Shown: positions 48,454 to 58,164, numbered from the stretch's first letter. The stretch: 64,000 bases of DNA from Agromyces ramosus (GCF_004216665.1 NZ_SGWY01000002.1:472685-536684); one strand, 5' to 3'. A program made the numbers and translations. The notes: generated from the sequence alone by a model not told the origin.

Positions 48454-50121
48454 TCAGCCGCGGGCGATCGACCGCCCTGCCGCACGACCGGTGAAGAGGC
48501 ATCCGCCGAGGAAGGTTCCCTCGAGCGCGCGGTAGCCGTGCACCCCACCGCCGCCGAACCCGGCCGCCTCGCCGACGGCGTACAGGCCGGGGACCACCGA
48601 GCCGTCGCCGGCGAGGGCGCGCGACTCGAGGTCGGTCTGGATGCCGCCGAGGCTCTTGCGCGTGAGGACGTGCAGCTTCACGGCGATGAGCGGGCCCGCC
48701 TTCGGGTCCAGGATGCGGTGCGGGGTCGCCACCCGGATCAGCTTGTCGCCCCGGTACTTGCGGGCGCCGCGCACTGCGGTGAGCTGCAGGTCCTTGGAGA
48801 ACTCGTTGTCGAGCTCGCGATCGCGGGCCACGATCTCGCGCTCGATGTTCTCGGTGTCGATCGGAACGTCGGGGGAGAGGGCTCGCATGCCCTCGAACAG
48901 CTCGGGCAGGGTGTCGGCCACGACGAAGTCGACGCCGTGCTGCTTGAACGCCTCGACCGGGCCGGGCGCACCCGAGCCGAGCCGGTCGGCGAGCAGCTTC
49001 AGGTCCTTGCCGGTGAGATCGGGATTCTGCTCACTGCCCGACAGCGCGAACTCCTTCTCGATGATCTTCTGCGTGAGCACGAACCAGGAGTGCGCGTGCC
49101 CGGTGGCGACGATGTGCTCGAGCGTTCCGAGCGTGTCGAAGCCGGGGAAGAGCGGCACGGGGAGGCGACGCCCCTCGGCGTCGAACCACAGCGACGACGG
49201 GCCGGGCAGGATCCGGATGCCGTGCATCGGCCACACGGGGTCCCAGTTCGTGATGCCCTCGGTGTAGTGCCACATCCGGTCGCCGTTGACGAGGCGGGCA
49301 CCGGCGCGCTCGGCGATCGGCAGCATGCGGCCGTCGACGTGCGCGGGCACGCCCGAGAGCAGCTCCTCGGGCGCGACGCCCATGCGCTCGGGCCAGAACT
49401 CCCGCACGAGGTCGTGGTTGCCGCCGATGCCGCCGGAGGCCACGACCACGGCGGGCGCGCGCAGCTCGAAGTCGCCGACGACGTCGCGGTTGCTCGGCTC
49501 GCCCCGCCCCGCGGCATCCGCTTCGAGCACCGCACCGCGCACGCCCACCACGGCGCCCGACTCGACCACCAGCTCGTCGACGCGGTGGCGGTGGCGGATC
49601 TCGACCAGGCCGGCGGCGGCGCCGGCCTGCACCCGGGCGATGAACGGGGCGAGCACTCCCGGACCGGTGCCCCAGGTGATGTGGAATCTGGGCACCGAGT
49701 TGCCGTGACCGATGGCGTTGTAGCCGCCGCGCTCCGCCCAGCCGACGATGGGGAAGAATCGCACGCCCTTCTCGTGCAGCCACCGGCGCTTCTCGCCTGC
49801 GGCGAACTCGAGGTAGGCGTCGGCCCAGCGGCGCCCCCACTCGTCCTCGTCGCGGTCGAACCCGGCGGTTCCGTCCCAGTCCTGCCTGGCGAGCTCGAGC
49901 GAGTCCTTGACGCCCATGCGTCGTTGCTCGGGCGAGTCGATGAGGAAGAGGCCGCCGAACGACCAGTGCGCCTGGCCGCCGAGGCTCGCCTCGGGCTCCT
50001 GCTCGACGATGACGACATGCTTGCCGGCGTCGACCAGCTCGGCGGCGGCCACGAGGCCGGACAGTCCCGCGCCGACGATGATCGCGTCGGGCTCGGGACG
50101 GGATGCGGGGGAGGCGGCCAC
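48454..50121 (-). CDS. FAD-binding dehydrogenase (fumarate reductase/KstD-like family)
   Basis: 555 residues from GTG at 50121, with AAGGAG upstream. The FAD dinucleotide-binding motif AIIVGAGLSGLVAAAE lies at residues 14-29, followed by the Glu of VVIVEQE. A second GG-type motif (VVVASGGIGGNHD) and the C-terminal FAD motif GLYAVGEAAGFGGGGVHG fit the FAD_binding_2 family, which includes 3-ketosteroid dehydrogenases. Substrate unknown. Membrane segments and haem motifs are absent. It follows the globin gene in the same direction after 108 bases of G/T-rich DNA. Confidence 0.88.
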   Translation of the reverse strand: MAASPASRPEPDAIIVGAGLSGLVAAAELVDAGKHVVIVEQEPEASLGGQAHWSFGGLFLIDSPEQRRMGVKDSLELARQDWDGTAGFDRDEDEWGRRWADAYLEFAAGEKRRWLHEKGVRFFPIVGWAERGGYNAIGHGNSVPRFHITWGTGPGVLAPFIARVQAGAAAGLVEIRHRHRVDELVVESGAVVGVRGAVLEADAAGRGEPSNRDVVGDFELRAPAVVVASGGIGGNHDLVREFWPERMGVAPEELLSGVPAHVDGRMLPIAERAGARLVNGDRMWHYTEGITNWDPVWPMHGIRILPGPSSLWFDAEGRRLPVPLFPGFDTLGTLEHIVATGHAHSWFVLTQKIIEKEFALSGSEQNPDLTGKDLKLLADRLGSGAPGPVEAFKQHGVDFVVADTLPELFEGMRALSPDVPIDTENIEREIVARDRELDNEFSKDLQLTAVRGARKYRGDKLIRVATPHRILDPKAGPLIAVKLHVLTRKSLGGIQTDLESRALAGDGSVVPGLYAVGEAAGFGGGGVHGYRALEGTFLGGCLFTGRAAGRSIARG

Positions 50122-50136
50122 GTGGACTCCTTCGTC

Positions 50137-50229
50137 GTGTGGTGTTGAGGGTGGTGGTGCGGGTGGCGGTGCGGGGTGTGGTGGTGCGGGGGTCGTCGTG
50201 CGGGAGAGCAGGGTGCTGCGGGTGCCGCG
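50137..50229 (+). other. G-rich, GGTGGTGGTGC-repeating intergenic stretch
   Basis: The plus strand holds repeated GGTGGTGC/GGTGCGGGG units with at least four runs of three or more G between 50149 and 50192, compatible with G-quadruplex folding. On the minus strand it is the C- and CACC-rich leader of the FAD dehydrogenase gene. Confidence 0.6.
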
Positions 50230-50748
50230 TCAGTCCTCGAAGGTGTTCACCATCGCGAAGGCGGCGCGCTGCAGGTAGTCCCAGAGCGTCTCCTCGGCGA
50301 GCGGCGGCAGGTCGAGCGTATCGACCGCGGCGCGCATGTGCGCGAGCCAGCGGTCGCGCGCCTCGGGGTTCACCTTGAAGGGCAGGTGCCGCATGCGCAG
50401 GCGCGGGTGGCCGCGCTGCTCGCTGTAGGTTCCGGGCCCGCCCCAGTACTGCTCGAGGAACATCGTGAGCCGCTCGGCAGCCGGTCCGAGGTCCTCCTCC
50501 GGGTACATCGGGCGCAGCACGGGGTCGTCGGCCACCCCGCGGTAGAATTCCGCGACCAGTCGCTCGAAGGTCTCGCGTCCGCCGACCGTCTCGTAGAACG
50601 ACGGGCCGAGTGCGGCGCCGTGCTCGCTGCCGCGCAGGGGCACGCCCGCCGACTGCACCGGTCCGGACGTGCCGGGCGCTCGCGGCGCGGGCGTGGCGGC
50701 GCCGAGCGCCGAGGGGTCGGATGCCACGGGGGACGTCTCGTCGCTCAC
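50230..50748 (-). CDS. Group II truncated haemoglobin
   Basis: 172 residues from GTG at 50748, overlapping the mscS stop (GTGA) with GGGAGG upstream. Residues 1-48 are a Pro/Ala-rich extension. The globin domain starts FYETVGGRETFERLVAEFY. The proximal histidine is in HPRLRMRHLPF, and WDYLQRAAFAM closes the H helix, typical of group II (GlbO-like) truncated haemoglobins of actinobacteria. These bind oxygen and may detoxify NO or peroxide. The long frame running upstream to 51690 is a shadow of mscS. Confidence 0.92.
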   Translation of the reverse strand: MSDETSPVASDPSALGAATPAPRAPGTSGPVQSAGVPLRGSEHGAALGPSFYETVGGRETFERLVAEFYRGVADDPVLRPMYPEEDLGPAAERLTMFLEQYWGGPGTYSEQRGHPRLRMRHLPFKVNPEARDRWLAHMRAAVDTLDLPPLAEETLWDYLQRAAFAMVNTFED

Positions 50749-51851
50749 TCGGTGCCTCCCGTGGTCGGCGTAGTCGGGGACTTGGGCGCACGCATCGACT
50801 TGACCTTGGTCGCGGAGGTGCCGGCGGCATCCGTCACGACCGTGCTCGGCCCCGTCTTCGGCGGCTTCGCACCCTTGACCCGGGTCGCGCCGTCGAAGCC
50901 GGTGAGCACGACGCTCGACAGGCCCGGCAGCTTCACGCCGATCGCGTCGAGCGATCGCTTGAGTCGTGTGCGGAGCTCGCGGGCGACGTCGTCCTTCGAC
51001 GACGTGCGCACCTTCATGACGATGCGGATGATCATCGCGTCGTCGGAGATCGACTCGAGGCCCCAGATCTCGGGCTTCTCCAGGACGCGCGACCGCCACT
51101 TGCCCGACTGGGACATCTCGACGGCCGTGCGGAGCATCTCGGCCTCGACTGCGTCGACGTCGGCGTCGTACGGCACCGCGAGGTCGAGGATGACCCGCGC
51201 CCAGCCCTGGGACATGTTGCCGACGCGAAGGATCTCGCCGTTGCGCACGAACCAGAGCGTGCCGTTCACGTCGCGCACCTTGGTGACGCGGATCTGCACC
51301 TCCTCGACGATGCCGGTGGCGGGGCCGAGATCGACGACGTCGCCGACGCCGAGCTGGTCCTCGACCACCATGAACAGGCCGTTCAGCACGTCCTTCACGA
51401 TGTTCTGGGCGCCGAAGCCGAGGCCGGCGCCGATCGCAGCGCCGAGCAGCGCGAACGATCCGAGGATCGATTGGTCGATGACGTTCACGATCATGAGCGT
51501 CACGATGATGAACAGCGTCACGTTCACGATGTTGCGCAGCACGGAGCCGAGCGTGCGGGTGCGCTGTACGACGCGCACGGCGGCGAGCGGCGACGCCTGC
51601 AGGGCCTGCGTGTCGGTGACGTCCTGCTTCTTCTTCACGCCGGACACGATGCGATCGACGACGCGATCGATGACGAAGTGCAGGATCCACCGGATGAGCA
51701 ACGCGATGGCGAGGATGACGGCGATCGCGATGAGCTTGCCGACGATGACGTCCCAGTTGTCCGCCCAGAACTGCGCCAGGCCCGACCAGAAGTCCCCGCT
51801 GAGCGGCGTCTCCTCGAGCGGCGGCACGGTGGGTTCTTCAGCGCGGAACAT
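50745..51851 (-). CDS. mscS: MscS-type mechanosensitive channel
   Basis: 368 residues from ATG at 51851. A first hydrophobic segment lies at about 36-58; two more at about 105-130 and the pore-lining region 135-165. The pore helix is Gly/Ala-rich (GSFALLGAAIGAGLGFGAQN), the classical MscS TM3 pattern. The cytoplasmic beta domain follows (VGDVVDLGPATGIVEEV) with a C-terminal Pro/Thr/Lys-rich tail. Opens on membrane tension. Its -10 box shares bases with the pepN stop codon upstream. Confidence 0.93.
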   Translation of the reverse strand: MFRAEEPTVPPLEETPLSGDFWSGLAQFWADNWDVIVGKLIAIAVILAIALLIRWILHFVIDRVVDRIVSGVKKKQDVTDTQALQASPLAAVRVVQRTRTLGSVLRNIVNVTLFIIVTLMIVNVIDQSILGSFALLGAAIGAGLGFGAQNIVKDVLNGLFMVVEDQLGVGDVVDLGPATGIVEEVQIRVTKVRDVNGTLWFVRNGEILRVGNMSQGWARVILDLAVPYDADVDAVEAEMLRTAVEMSQSGKWRSRVLEKPEIWGLESISDDAMIIRIVMKVRTSSKDDVARELRTRLKRSLDAIGVKLPGLSSVVLTGFDGATRVKGAKPPKTGPSTVVTDAAGTSATKVKSMRAPKSPTTPTTGGTE

Positions 51852-51859
51852 GGTGTGAA

Positions 51860-51865
51860 AGTCTA
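51860..51865 (-). promoter_or_regulatory. -10 box TAGACT for mscS, overlapping the pepN stop
   Basis: Minus-strand TAGACT begins with the TAG stop codon of the upstream pepN gene (51865-51863) and ends 8 nt before the mscS ATG. Confidence 0.5.
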
Positions 51866-54433
51866 CTGAGCCGCACCCGAGAGCACGCTGGCATCGAGCG
51901 CCCGAGCGGCCAGCGCGCGCTCCAGCTCGTCGAGCTGCTCCGAGACCAGCCGGTGCAACGGCGCGGGCGTCGGATTCGCCTCGAGCCAGGCCCGGGCCAT
52001 CGCGGCGAGCTCCTCATCGACCAGCGGCGCGGGGAAGAGCCGCGAGACCACGAGCGAGGCCATCGTGAAGCTCCGGTCCGCCCACGTCGACTGCAGCAGC
52101 GCGAAGTAGTCGGTCACGGTGGGTGCGAGCAGCTCGGGCGAGATCGTGCGCCGCCATCCCTCGGCGATGGCGCGGGCGAGGTCGTTCGACAGGGTCGTGT
52201 CGGTGGCCACACGTCGCCAGGCGGCGTCCTTCACCGCCTGGTCGGGGCGTGCGGCGCGCGCCGTCTCGGCGAGCTGGCGTCCCTTGGCGGTGTCGTCGAG
52301 CGCGAGCGCGCCGTCGATCTCCCCATCGGATGCCGCGCCGAGCGCCGCGCGGGCGATGACGAGCTCCCAGCGCAGGTCGAGGTCGACGTCGAGGCCAGGG
52401 AGCTTGATCGACCCGTCGAGGAGGCTGCTCAGCACGTCGGCGTGCGCCTGCGTCGCGGCCAGCCGCGTGAACGCCTTCACGAACTGCAACTGCGTGTCGG
52501 AGCCCGTCTCGGCGAGCTCGGCGAGCGCCCAGACGGCGTCGCCGGTCTCGGCGGCCAGCCGTTCGCGGTGGTCGTCGGCGAGGTACCGGCCGACGGCGAG
52601 CTCGAGCCGGCTGAGGGCGAGACCGCGTGCGGCGGACTGGGTCTCGTGGCCGACGCTGCCGAGCACGAGTCGCACGTAGTCTCGCGCCGGCAGCTCGGCA
52701 TCGCGCACGGCGTCCCACGCCGACCCGAGCACGACCGCGCGGGCCACGGGATCGTGGAGCTCGGCGAGCCGGCTGACGGCGGTGTCGAACGACCGCGCAT
52801 CGAGCCGCACCTTGGCGTAGGTGAGGTCGTCGTCGTTGATGAGGAGCAGTTCGGGGCGGTGGAGGCCCACCAGCTCGGGCACGTCGGTCGATGCCCCGTC
52901 GACGTCGAGCTCCACGCGGTGGGTGCGCACGAGGGCGCCGTCGGCGTCGCTCGAGTAGCAGCCGATGGCGACGCGGTGGGGCCGCAGGGTCGGCTGCGAG
53001 GCGGCCGCGGACTGCTCGACGCGGGCGACGGTGATCGTGCCCGCGGCATCCGTCTCGATGACCGCCCGCAGGGTGTTCACCCCGGCCGTCTCGAGCCACA
53101 GCTCCGACCATCGGGTGAGCTCGCGTCCGCTCTCGCGCTCGAGCTCGTCGAGCAGGTCGCGCAGGGTCGCGTTCGCGCCGGAGTGCGCGGTGAGGTACGC
53201 GCCCACCCCGCGCTGGAAGGCCTCGAGGCCGACCCAGGCGACGAGCTGCTTGAGCACCGAGGCGCCCTTGTCGTACGTGATCGCGTCGAAGTTCACCTCG
53301 ACGTCGCCGAGGTCGCGGATCTCGGCGACGATCGGATGCGTCGAGGGGAGCTGGTCCTGTTCGGCGGCATGCGTCTTCTCGTCGCTCGCGAACGTCGCCC
53401 ACACGCCCGTGAACTCGGTGACCTCGGATGTCGCGAGCGTGGAGGCCCAGGTCGCGAACGACTCGTTCAGCCACAGGTCGTTCCACCACTGCATGGTCAC
53501 GGAGTTGCCGAACCACATGTGGCTGAGCTCGTGCAGCACCACGATCGCGCGCTGCTCGCGCCGCGCGTCGGAGACGCGGGCGCGGAAGAGGTAGCTCTCG
53601 TTGAACGTGACGGCGCCGACGTTCTCCATCGCGCCCCAGTTGTACTCGGGCACGAAGACCTGGTCGTACTTGCCGTACGGGTACGGCACGCCGAACGCCT
53701 GCTCGTAGAACGCCAGTCCCGCCTGCACCGTGCCGAACATCACCTCGGGCTCGGCGTACTGCGCGAGCGAGGCCCGAGTGAACAGCCCGAGGGGCACGTC
53801 ACGGCCGTCGACGCTGCGTGCCGTGCCGTGCCATGCCGCGTAGGGGCCCGCGATGATCGCGACGATGTAGCTCGAGATCACCGGTCCGGTCTCGAAGGCC
53901 CACGTCGCCGTGCCCTCGACCGCGGCGGCTTCCGCCTCGGGGGTGGGCGCGTTGCTCAGCACCCGCCAGTCCGCCGGCGCGGTGATCGTGAACCGCACCG
54001 ACGCCTTCAGGTCGGGCTGGTCGAACACGGCGTACACCCGGTTCGCCTCGGCGACGGCGAACTCCGTGTACAGGTAGACGCTGTCGTCGACCGGGTCGAC
54101 GAAGCGGTGCAGGCCCTCGCCGGTGTTGGTGTACGCGCGCGTCGACACGACCCGCAGTTCGTTCTCCGCCTCGAGGCCGTCGAGGCGGATGCGCCAGCCG
54201 TCGCCGACCTCGTCGGCGTCGAGCGTGCGCCCGTTGAGCACGAGTTCGTGCACCTCGACCGTCGTCGATTCGATGAAGGTCGTCGCGCCGGGAGTCGCCC
54301 GGAAGCGCACCAGGGTCGTGGAGCGGAACGTGTCGCCGTCGCCGGTGAGGTCGAGCTCGACCTCGTAGGCGGGCGTCGCGATGACGGAGGCACGGGCCTC
54401 GGCTTCGCTCCGGGTGAGATCGGGCCGGGGCAT
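51863..54433 (-). CDS. pepN: Aminopeptidase N (M1 family), downstream copy
   Basis: 856 residues from ATG at 54433 (GGAGG upstream). Zinc aminopeptidase removing N-terminal residues. The exopeptidase motif GAMEN is in NWGAMENVGAV, and the zinc site is complete (HELSHMWFG, then NESFATW). The N-terminal beta-domain and C-terminal helical domain follow the normal layout. It lies 59 bases downstream of a second pepN copy in the same direction, without an obvious promoter of its own between them. The 1550-codon open frame covering both genes is not one protein. Confidence 0.95.
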   Translation of the reverse strand: MPRPDLTRSEAEARASVIATPAYEVELDLTGDGDTFRSTTLVRFRATPGATTFIESTTVEVHELVLNGRTLDADEVGDGWRIRLDGLEAENELRVVSTRAYTNTGEGLHRFVDPVDDSVYLYTEFAVAEANRVYAVFDQPDLKASVRFTITAPADWRVLSNAPTPEAEAAAVEGTATWAFETGPVISSYIVAIIAGPYAAWHGTARSVDGRDVPLGLFTRASLAQYAEPEVMFGTVQAGLAFYEQAFGVPYPYGKYDQVFVPEYNWGAMENVGAVTFNESYLFRARVSDARREQRAIVVLHELSHMWFGNSVTMQWWNDLWLNESFATWASTLATSEVTEFTGVWATFASDEKTHAAEQDQLPSTHPIVAEIRDLGDVEVNFDAITYDKGASVLKQLVAWVGLEAFQRGVGAYLTAHSGANATLRDLLDELERESGRELTRWSELWLETAGVNTLRAVIETDAAGTITVARVEQSAAASQPTLRPHRVAIGCYSSDADGALVRTHRVELDVDGASTDVPELVGLHRPELLLINDDDLTYAKVRLDARSFDTAVSRLAELHDPVARAVVLGSAWDAVRDAELPARDYVRLVLGSVGHETQSAARGLALSRLELAVGRYLADDHRERLAAETGDAVWALAELAETGSDTQLQFVKAFTRLAATQAHADVLSSLLDGSIKLPGLDVDLDLRWELVIARAALGAASDGEIDGALALDDTAKGRQLAETARAARPDQAVKDAAWRRVATDTTLSNDLARAIAEGWRRTISPELLAPTVTDYFALLQSTWADRSFTMASLVVSRLFPAPLVDEELAAMARAWLEANPTPAPLHRLVSEQLDELERALAARALDASVLSGAAQ

Positions 54434-54492
54434 CCGTACCTCCGTGATGTCGTGCGTGGTCGATTCGGTCGAACGGCGAGCGGATGTCGCGA

Positions 54493-57042
54493 CTAGCCGT
54501 CCTGCGCGTCGCGCGCCTGCGCGGCGAGCGCGCGGTCGATGCCGGCGAGTCGCTCGATCACGAGCCGGCGAAGCGCCGGCACGTCGGGGTGGGCGTCGAG
54601 CCACGCGCGGCTGGCGTCGGCGAGGGCCCGATTCGCGAGCGGCGACGGGTAGAGGCCGTCGACCAGCTTCTCGGCGATCGCGTAGGAGCGCTCCTCCCAG
54701 ATGTCCTCGAGCATCGCGAAGTAGCGGTCGACGAACGCCTCGAGCAACGACGGGTCGCTCGCGCGCAGGAAACCCTCGGCCGTCTCGCGCACCACGGTGT
54801 TCGTGGCCGTGTCGACGTCGATGAGCGACGCCCAGGCGCGCTCCTTGCCCTCGAGCGTCTGGATCGCGGCCCGGGCGTGCGCGGCGGACTGCTGGCCGGT
54901 CGCGGTGTTGTCGGCGGCGAGTCGCTCGTCGATCTCGGTGTCGCCCGCGCGGCCGGAGGCCACGAGCGCGATGAGCAGCTCCCAGCCCAGGTCGGTGTCG
55001 ATCTCGAGGCCCTCGAGTTCGAGCGTGCCGTCGTACAGGTCGGCCAGCTCGTCGACGTGCGAGCCGGCCTCGGCGATGGCGGCGAAGTTCATCACGAACT
55101 GGAACTGCGCGTCGCTGCCCGGTGCGGCCTCCTGGGCGAGTCGCCAGAAGCCGTCGGCGATGGCGCGACGCGACTCGGCCTGTCGCTCGGGTGCCGTGTA
55201 CGCGCTCGCCGCGAGCACGGCGTTGGCCAGCACGATGCGCAGCGTCGTCGACTCGGTCTCGCTCGCGATGTTGCCGAGCACGAGGGCGAGGTAGTCGCTC
55301 GCGCGGGTCTCGGCGTCGCGCGTGGCATCCCACACCGAGCTCCACACGAGGGCACGGGCCAGCGGGTCCTCGATCTCCGACAGGTTCGCGAGCGCGACGC
55401 CATGCGACGCCTCGTCGAGCCGGATCTTCGCGTACGCGAGGTCGTCGTCGTTGAGGAGCACGAGGTCGGGGCGGGTGAGGCCCACGAGCTCGGCGACCTC
55501 GGTGCGCTCGCCGTCGACGTCGAGCTCCACGCGGTGGTCGCGCACGAGCTTGCCGCCCGTGAGGTTGTAGAAGCCGATCGCGAGGCGGTGCGGGCGGATC
55601 GTGGGGTGCTCGTCGGTCGCCGACTGCAGCACGGCGAACGAGGTGATCACGCCGTCGTCGTCGGTCTCGATCTCGGGGCGCAGGGTGTTCACGCCCGCGG
55701 TCTCGAGCCACAGGCCCGACCAGTCGGACAGGTCGCGTCCGCTCGAGGCCTCGAGCTCGGCGAGCAGGTCGGCGAGCGTCGTGTTGCCCCAGCCGTGCTT
55801 CGTGAAGTACGCCGAGACGCCCTCGAAGAACGCGTCGACGCCGACCCACGCGACGAGCTGCTTCAGGACGGATCCGCCCTTGGCGTAGGTGATGCCGTCG
55901 AAATTGACCTGCACGTCCTCGAGGTCGTTGATGGTCGCGACCACCGGATGCGTCGAGGGCAGCTGGTCCTGGCGGTAGGCCCAGCTCTTCTCCATCGAGT
56001 TGAACGTCGTCCACGCCTCGGTCCACTCGGTGGCCTCGGCGGTGGCGATCGTCGACGCCCACTCGGCGAACGACTCGTTGAGCCACAGGTCGTTCCACCA
56101 CTTCATGGTCACGAGGTCGCCGAACCACATGTGGGCGAGCTCGTGCAGGATCGTGACGACGCGGCGCTCGCGCACGGCATCCGTCACCTTCGAACGGAAC
56201 ACGTAGAACTCGGTGAACGTGACCGCGCCCGCGTTCTCCATGGCACCGGCGTTGTACTCGGGCACGAAGAGCTGGTCGTACTTCGCGAACGGGTAGGGCA
56301 CGCCGAACTTCGCCTCGAAGTACTCGAAGCCCTGCTTGGTCTTCTCGAAGATGTAGTCGGCGTCGAGGAACTGCGAGAGGCTCTTGCGGCTGAAGACGCC
56401 CAGGGGGATGACGCGGCCGTCCGCCGACGTGAGCTCGTCGCGTACGACGGCATAGGGCCCGGCGATGAGCGCCGTGATGTAGCTCGAGATGCGCGGAGTC
56501 GGCTCGAACGCCCACGTCTTCGCGCCCTCGTGCGCATCGACCGGTTCGGGCGTGGGGGAGTTGGACACGACCTCCCAGTGCGCCGGCGCCGTCACGGTGA
56601 AGCGGAACGCGGCCTTCAGGTCGGGCTGCTCGAACACCGCGAACATGCGACGCGAGTCGGGAACCTCGAACTGGGTGTAGAGGTACGCCTCGTCGTCGAC
56701 CGGGTCGACGAAGCGGTGCAGGCCCTCGCCGGTGTGCATGTAGCGGCCGTCGGCGACGACGACGAGCTCGTTCTCGGCCGCCAGGCCGGACAGCTCGATG
56801 CGGACGCCGTCGCTCACCTCCGCCGGGTCGAGCGCGACGCCGTTGAGGGTGATGGAGTGCACCTCGGCGGTGATCGCGTCGATGAACGTCGAGGCGCCCT
56901 CGGTCGCGGCGAACCGGACCGTGGTCTGGCTGCGGAACACCTCGGGGCCGGTGGTCACGTCGAGCACGACGTCGTAGTCGTGCACCGTGACCAGCGCCGC
57001 GCGCTCCTCGGCTTCGATGCGGGTGAGGTTCTCTCCGGGCAC
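54493..57042 (-). CDS. pepN: Aminopeptidase N (M1 family), upstream copy
   Basis: 849 residues from GTG at 57042 (AAGGAG upstream). Motifs NAGAMENAGAV, HELAHMWFGDLVTMKWW and NESFAEW show an intact M1 active site. Start MPGENLTRIEAEERAALV aligns with MPRPDLTRSEAEARASVI of the downstream copy. The two proteins are collinear along their whole length but clearly diverged, so the duplication is old. The promoter probably lies at the TAGGCT box near 57096. Confidence 0.95.
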   Translation of the reverse strand: MPGENLTRIEAEERAALVTVHDYDVVLDVTTGPEVFRSQTTVRFAATEGASTFIDAITAEVHSITLNGVALDPAEVSDGVRIELSGLAAENELVVVADGRYMHTGEGLHRFVDPVDDEAYLYTQFEVPDSRRMFAVFEQPDLKAAFRFTVTAPAHWEVVSNSPTPEPVDAHEGAKTWAFEPTPRISSYITALIAGPYAVVRDELTSADGRVIPLGVFSRKSLSQFLDADYIFEKTKQGFEYFEAKFGVPYPFAKYDQLFVPEYNAGAMENAGAVTFTEFYVFRSKVTDAVRERRVVTILHELAHMWFGDLVTMKWWNDLWLNESFAEWASTIATAEATEWTEAWTTFNSMEKSWAYRQDQLPSTHPVVATINDLEDVQVNFDGITYAKGGSVLKQLVAWVGVDAFFEGVSAYFTKHGWGNTTLADLLAELEASSGRDLSDWSGLWLETAGVNTLRPEIETDDDGVITSFAVLQSATDEHPTIRPHRLAIGFYNLTGGKLVRDHRVELDVDGERTEVAELVGLTRPDLVLLNDDDLAYAKIRLDEASHGVALANLSEIEDPLARALVWSSVWDATRDAETRASDYLALVLGNIASETESTTLRIVLANAVLAASAYTAPERQAESRRAIADGFWRLAQEAAPGSDAQFQFVMNFAAIAEAGSHVDELADLYDGTLELEGLEIDTDLGWELLIALVASGRAGDTEIDERLAADNTATGQQSAAHARAAIQTLEGKERAWASLIDVDTATNTVVRETAEGFLRASDPSLLEAFVDRYFAMLEDIWEERSYAIAEKLVDGLYPSPLANRALADASRAWLDAHPDVPALRRLVIERLAGIDRALAAQARDAQDG

Positions 57043-57095
57043 GTGCGCTCCTTCGCAGTCATCGACGCGGCTCGTGGCCGCAGGCAACGTGTCCC

Positions 57096-57101
57096 AGCCT
57101 A
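57096..57101 (-). promoter_or_regulatory. -10 box TAGGCT for the pepN pair
   Basis: Minus-strand TAGGCT predicts a leader of about 46 nt before the GTG at 57042. Confidence 0.45.
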
Positions 57102-57164
57102 GCCCCGCTCGCGCCGAGTGCCGCAGCCGGGAACGAAGGTCGTGGGGCGACGGATGCGCCGGGC

Positions 57165-58031
57165 TCAGCGTCCCCAGATCGACACAACGGCGCCCGTGAA
57201 CGCGGGCAGCGCCGCGATCACGGCGAGCGCCAGGAGCACGCGGCCGGTGATCACCCCGGCGCGCGAGGCGCGGACGGCGAGGAACCACGGCAGGAGGCGC
57301 GGAACGGCGAACGTGACGAGGGCTCCGACGGCGAGGATCGCTCCGAGCGGGAACAGCACGACCGCCAACAGGAGCGGCAGGGCGGTGTCGGGCCAGTTCG
57401 CCCGCGTCATGAGCGGGAGGCTCCGGCTCAACCGTCCGGCGAACGCGGCGAGGAACGCGCCCTGCACCACAGCCAGCGCCGCGAACACGAGCACCGAGAG
57501 CCACCCGGGGCCGACGATGTCGAAGTCGATGTTGTCGGCTCGCAGGGGGTCGATGAACGGTGCCACCATGACGAACGCGGCGAGGCCGAACGTCGGTCCC
57601 GCGAGTCGTCCACGGGGAAGCCACGGTGCCGCGAGCAGGTACAGCGCCGTCGACGCGAACGCGAACGGCAGGGCGCCGAACACCAGGTAGCCGAGCGTGC
57701 CCTCGAACGTGATCCGCCCGACCGTGGCCTGGGCCTCCGTGAGGCGGCCGGTCGCGGCGGGCGAGGTGAGGGCGAGCAGTCGCATGGCGAGTCGCCCGCC
57801 GGCCCCGGTGACGAGGAGACCCGAGACGGTGCCGATGACCAGCAGCATCGAGGCCCACCAGCTGTAGAGGCGGAGTCCGTCGAGGTGGCGGCTGAGACGA
57901 AAGGCCGTGGGTGCGGCTGCCGAGGCCGGCGAGCGGGCGATCTCGGGCTCGACCAGCGGCTCGCGCCCCCAGACGATGCACAGGGCCACGGCGACGGCGA
58001 GCAGCGCGCCGCACGCGATCACGAGGAGCAT
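57165..58031 (-). CDS. Multi-span membrane protein, unknown function
   Basis: 288 residues from ATG at 58031 (GGAGG upstream). Seven or eight hydrophobic segments, the first being a signal-anchor-like MLLVIACGALLAVAVAL. Loop residues GGRLAMRLLALTSP and the acidic RADNIDFDIVGP are the most distinctive stretches. No transporter or enzyme signature that I recognise. The open frame continues to 58199 but a ribosome binding site supports 58031. Confidence 0.75.
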   Translation of the reverse strand: MLLVIACGALLAVAVALCIVWGREPLVEPEIARSPASAAAPTAFRLSRHLDGLRLYSWWASMLLVIGTVSGLLVTGAGGRLAMRLLALTSPAATGRLTEAQATVGRITFEGTLGYLVFGALPFAFASTALYLLAAPWLPRGRLAGPTFGLAAFVMVAPFIDPLRADNIDFDIVGPGWLSVLVFAALAVVQGAFLAAFAGRLSRSLPLMTRANWPDTALPLLLAVVLFPLGAILAVGALVTFAVPRLLPWFLAVRASRAGVITGRVLLALAVIAALPAFTGAVVSIWGR

Positions 58032-58065
58032 CCGACCTCCGTTCCGCCGACGGCCCGGCGCGCCG

Positions 58066-58071
58066 AGCCTA
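58066..58071 (-). promoter_or_regulatory. -10 box TAGGCT for the 58031 gene
   Basis: Minus-strand TAGGCT, 34 nt upstream of the ATG at 58031; leader about 28 nt with GGAGG. Confidence 0.4.
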
Positions 58072-58164
58072 GTGCCGGGGTGTCGCGCCCGCCGCCCCCA
58101 GAACGCGGCGGGCCCGTCGCTCCGGCCGGTGCCGGGCCGCGTTGACCGCAACCCGTCTCCGCCA

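Noticed and set aside
51863..56515. A 1550-residue fusion containing a PepN domain
   Set aside because: The N-terminal 694 residues are an out-of-frame shadow of the upstream pepN; a ribosome binding site and the family start lie at 54433.
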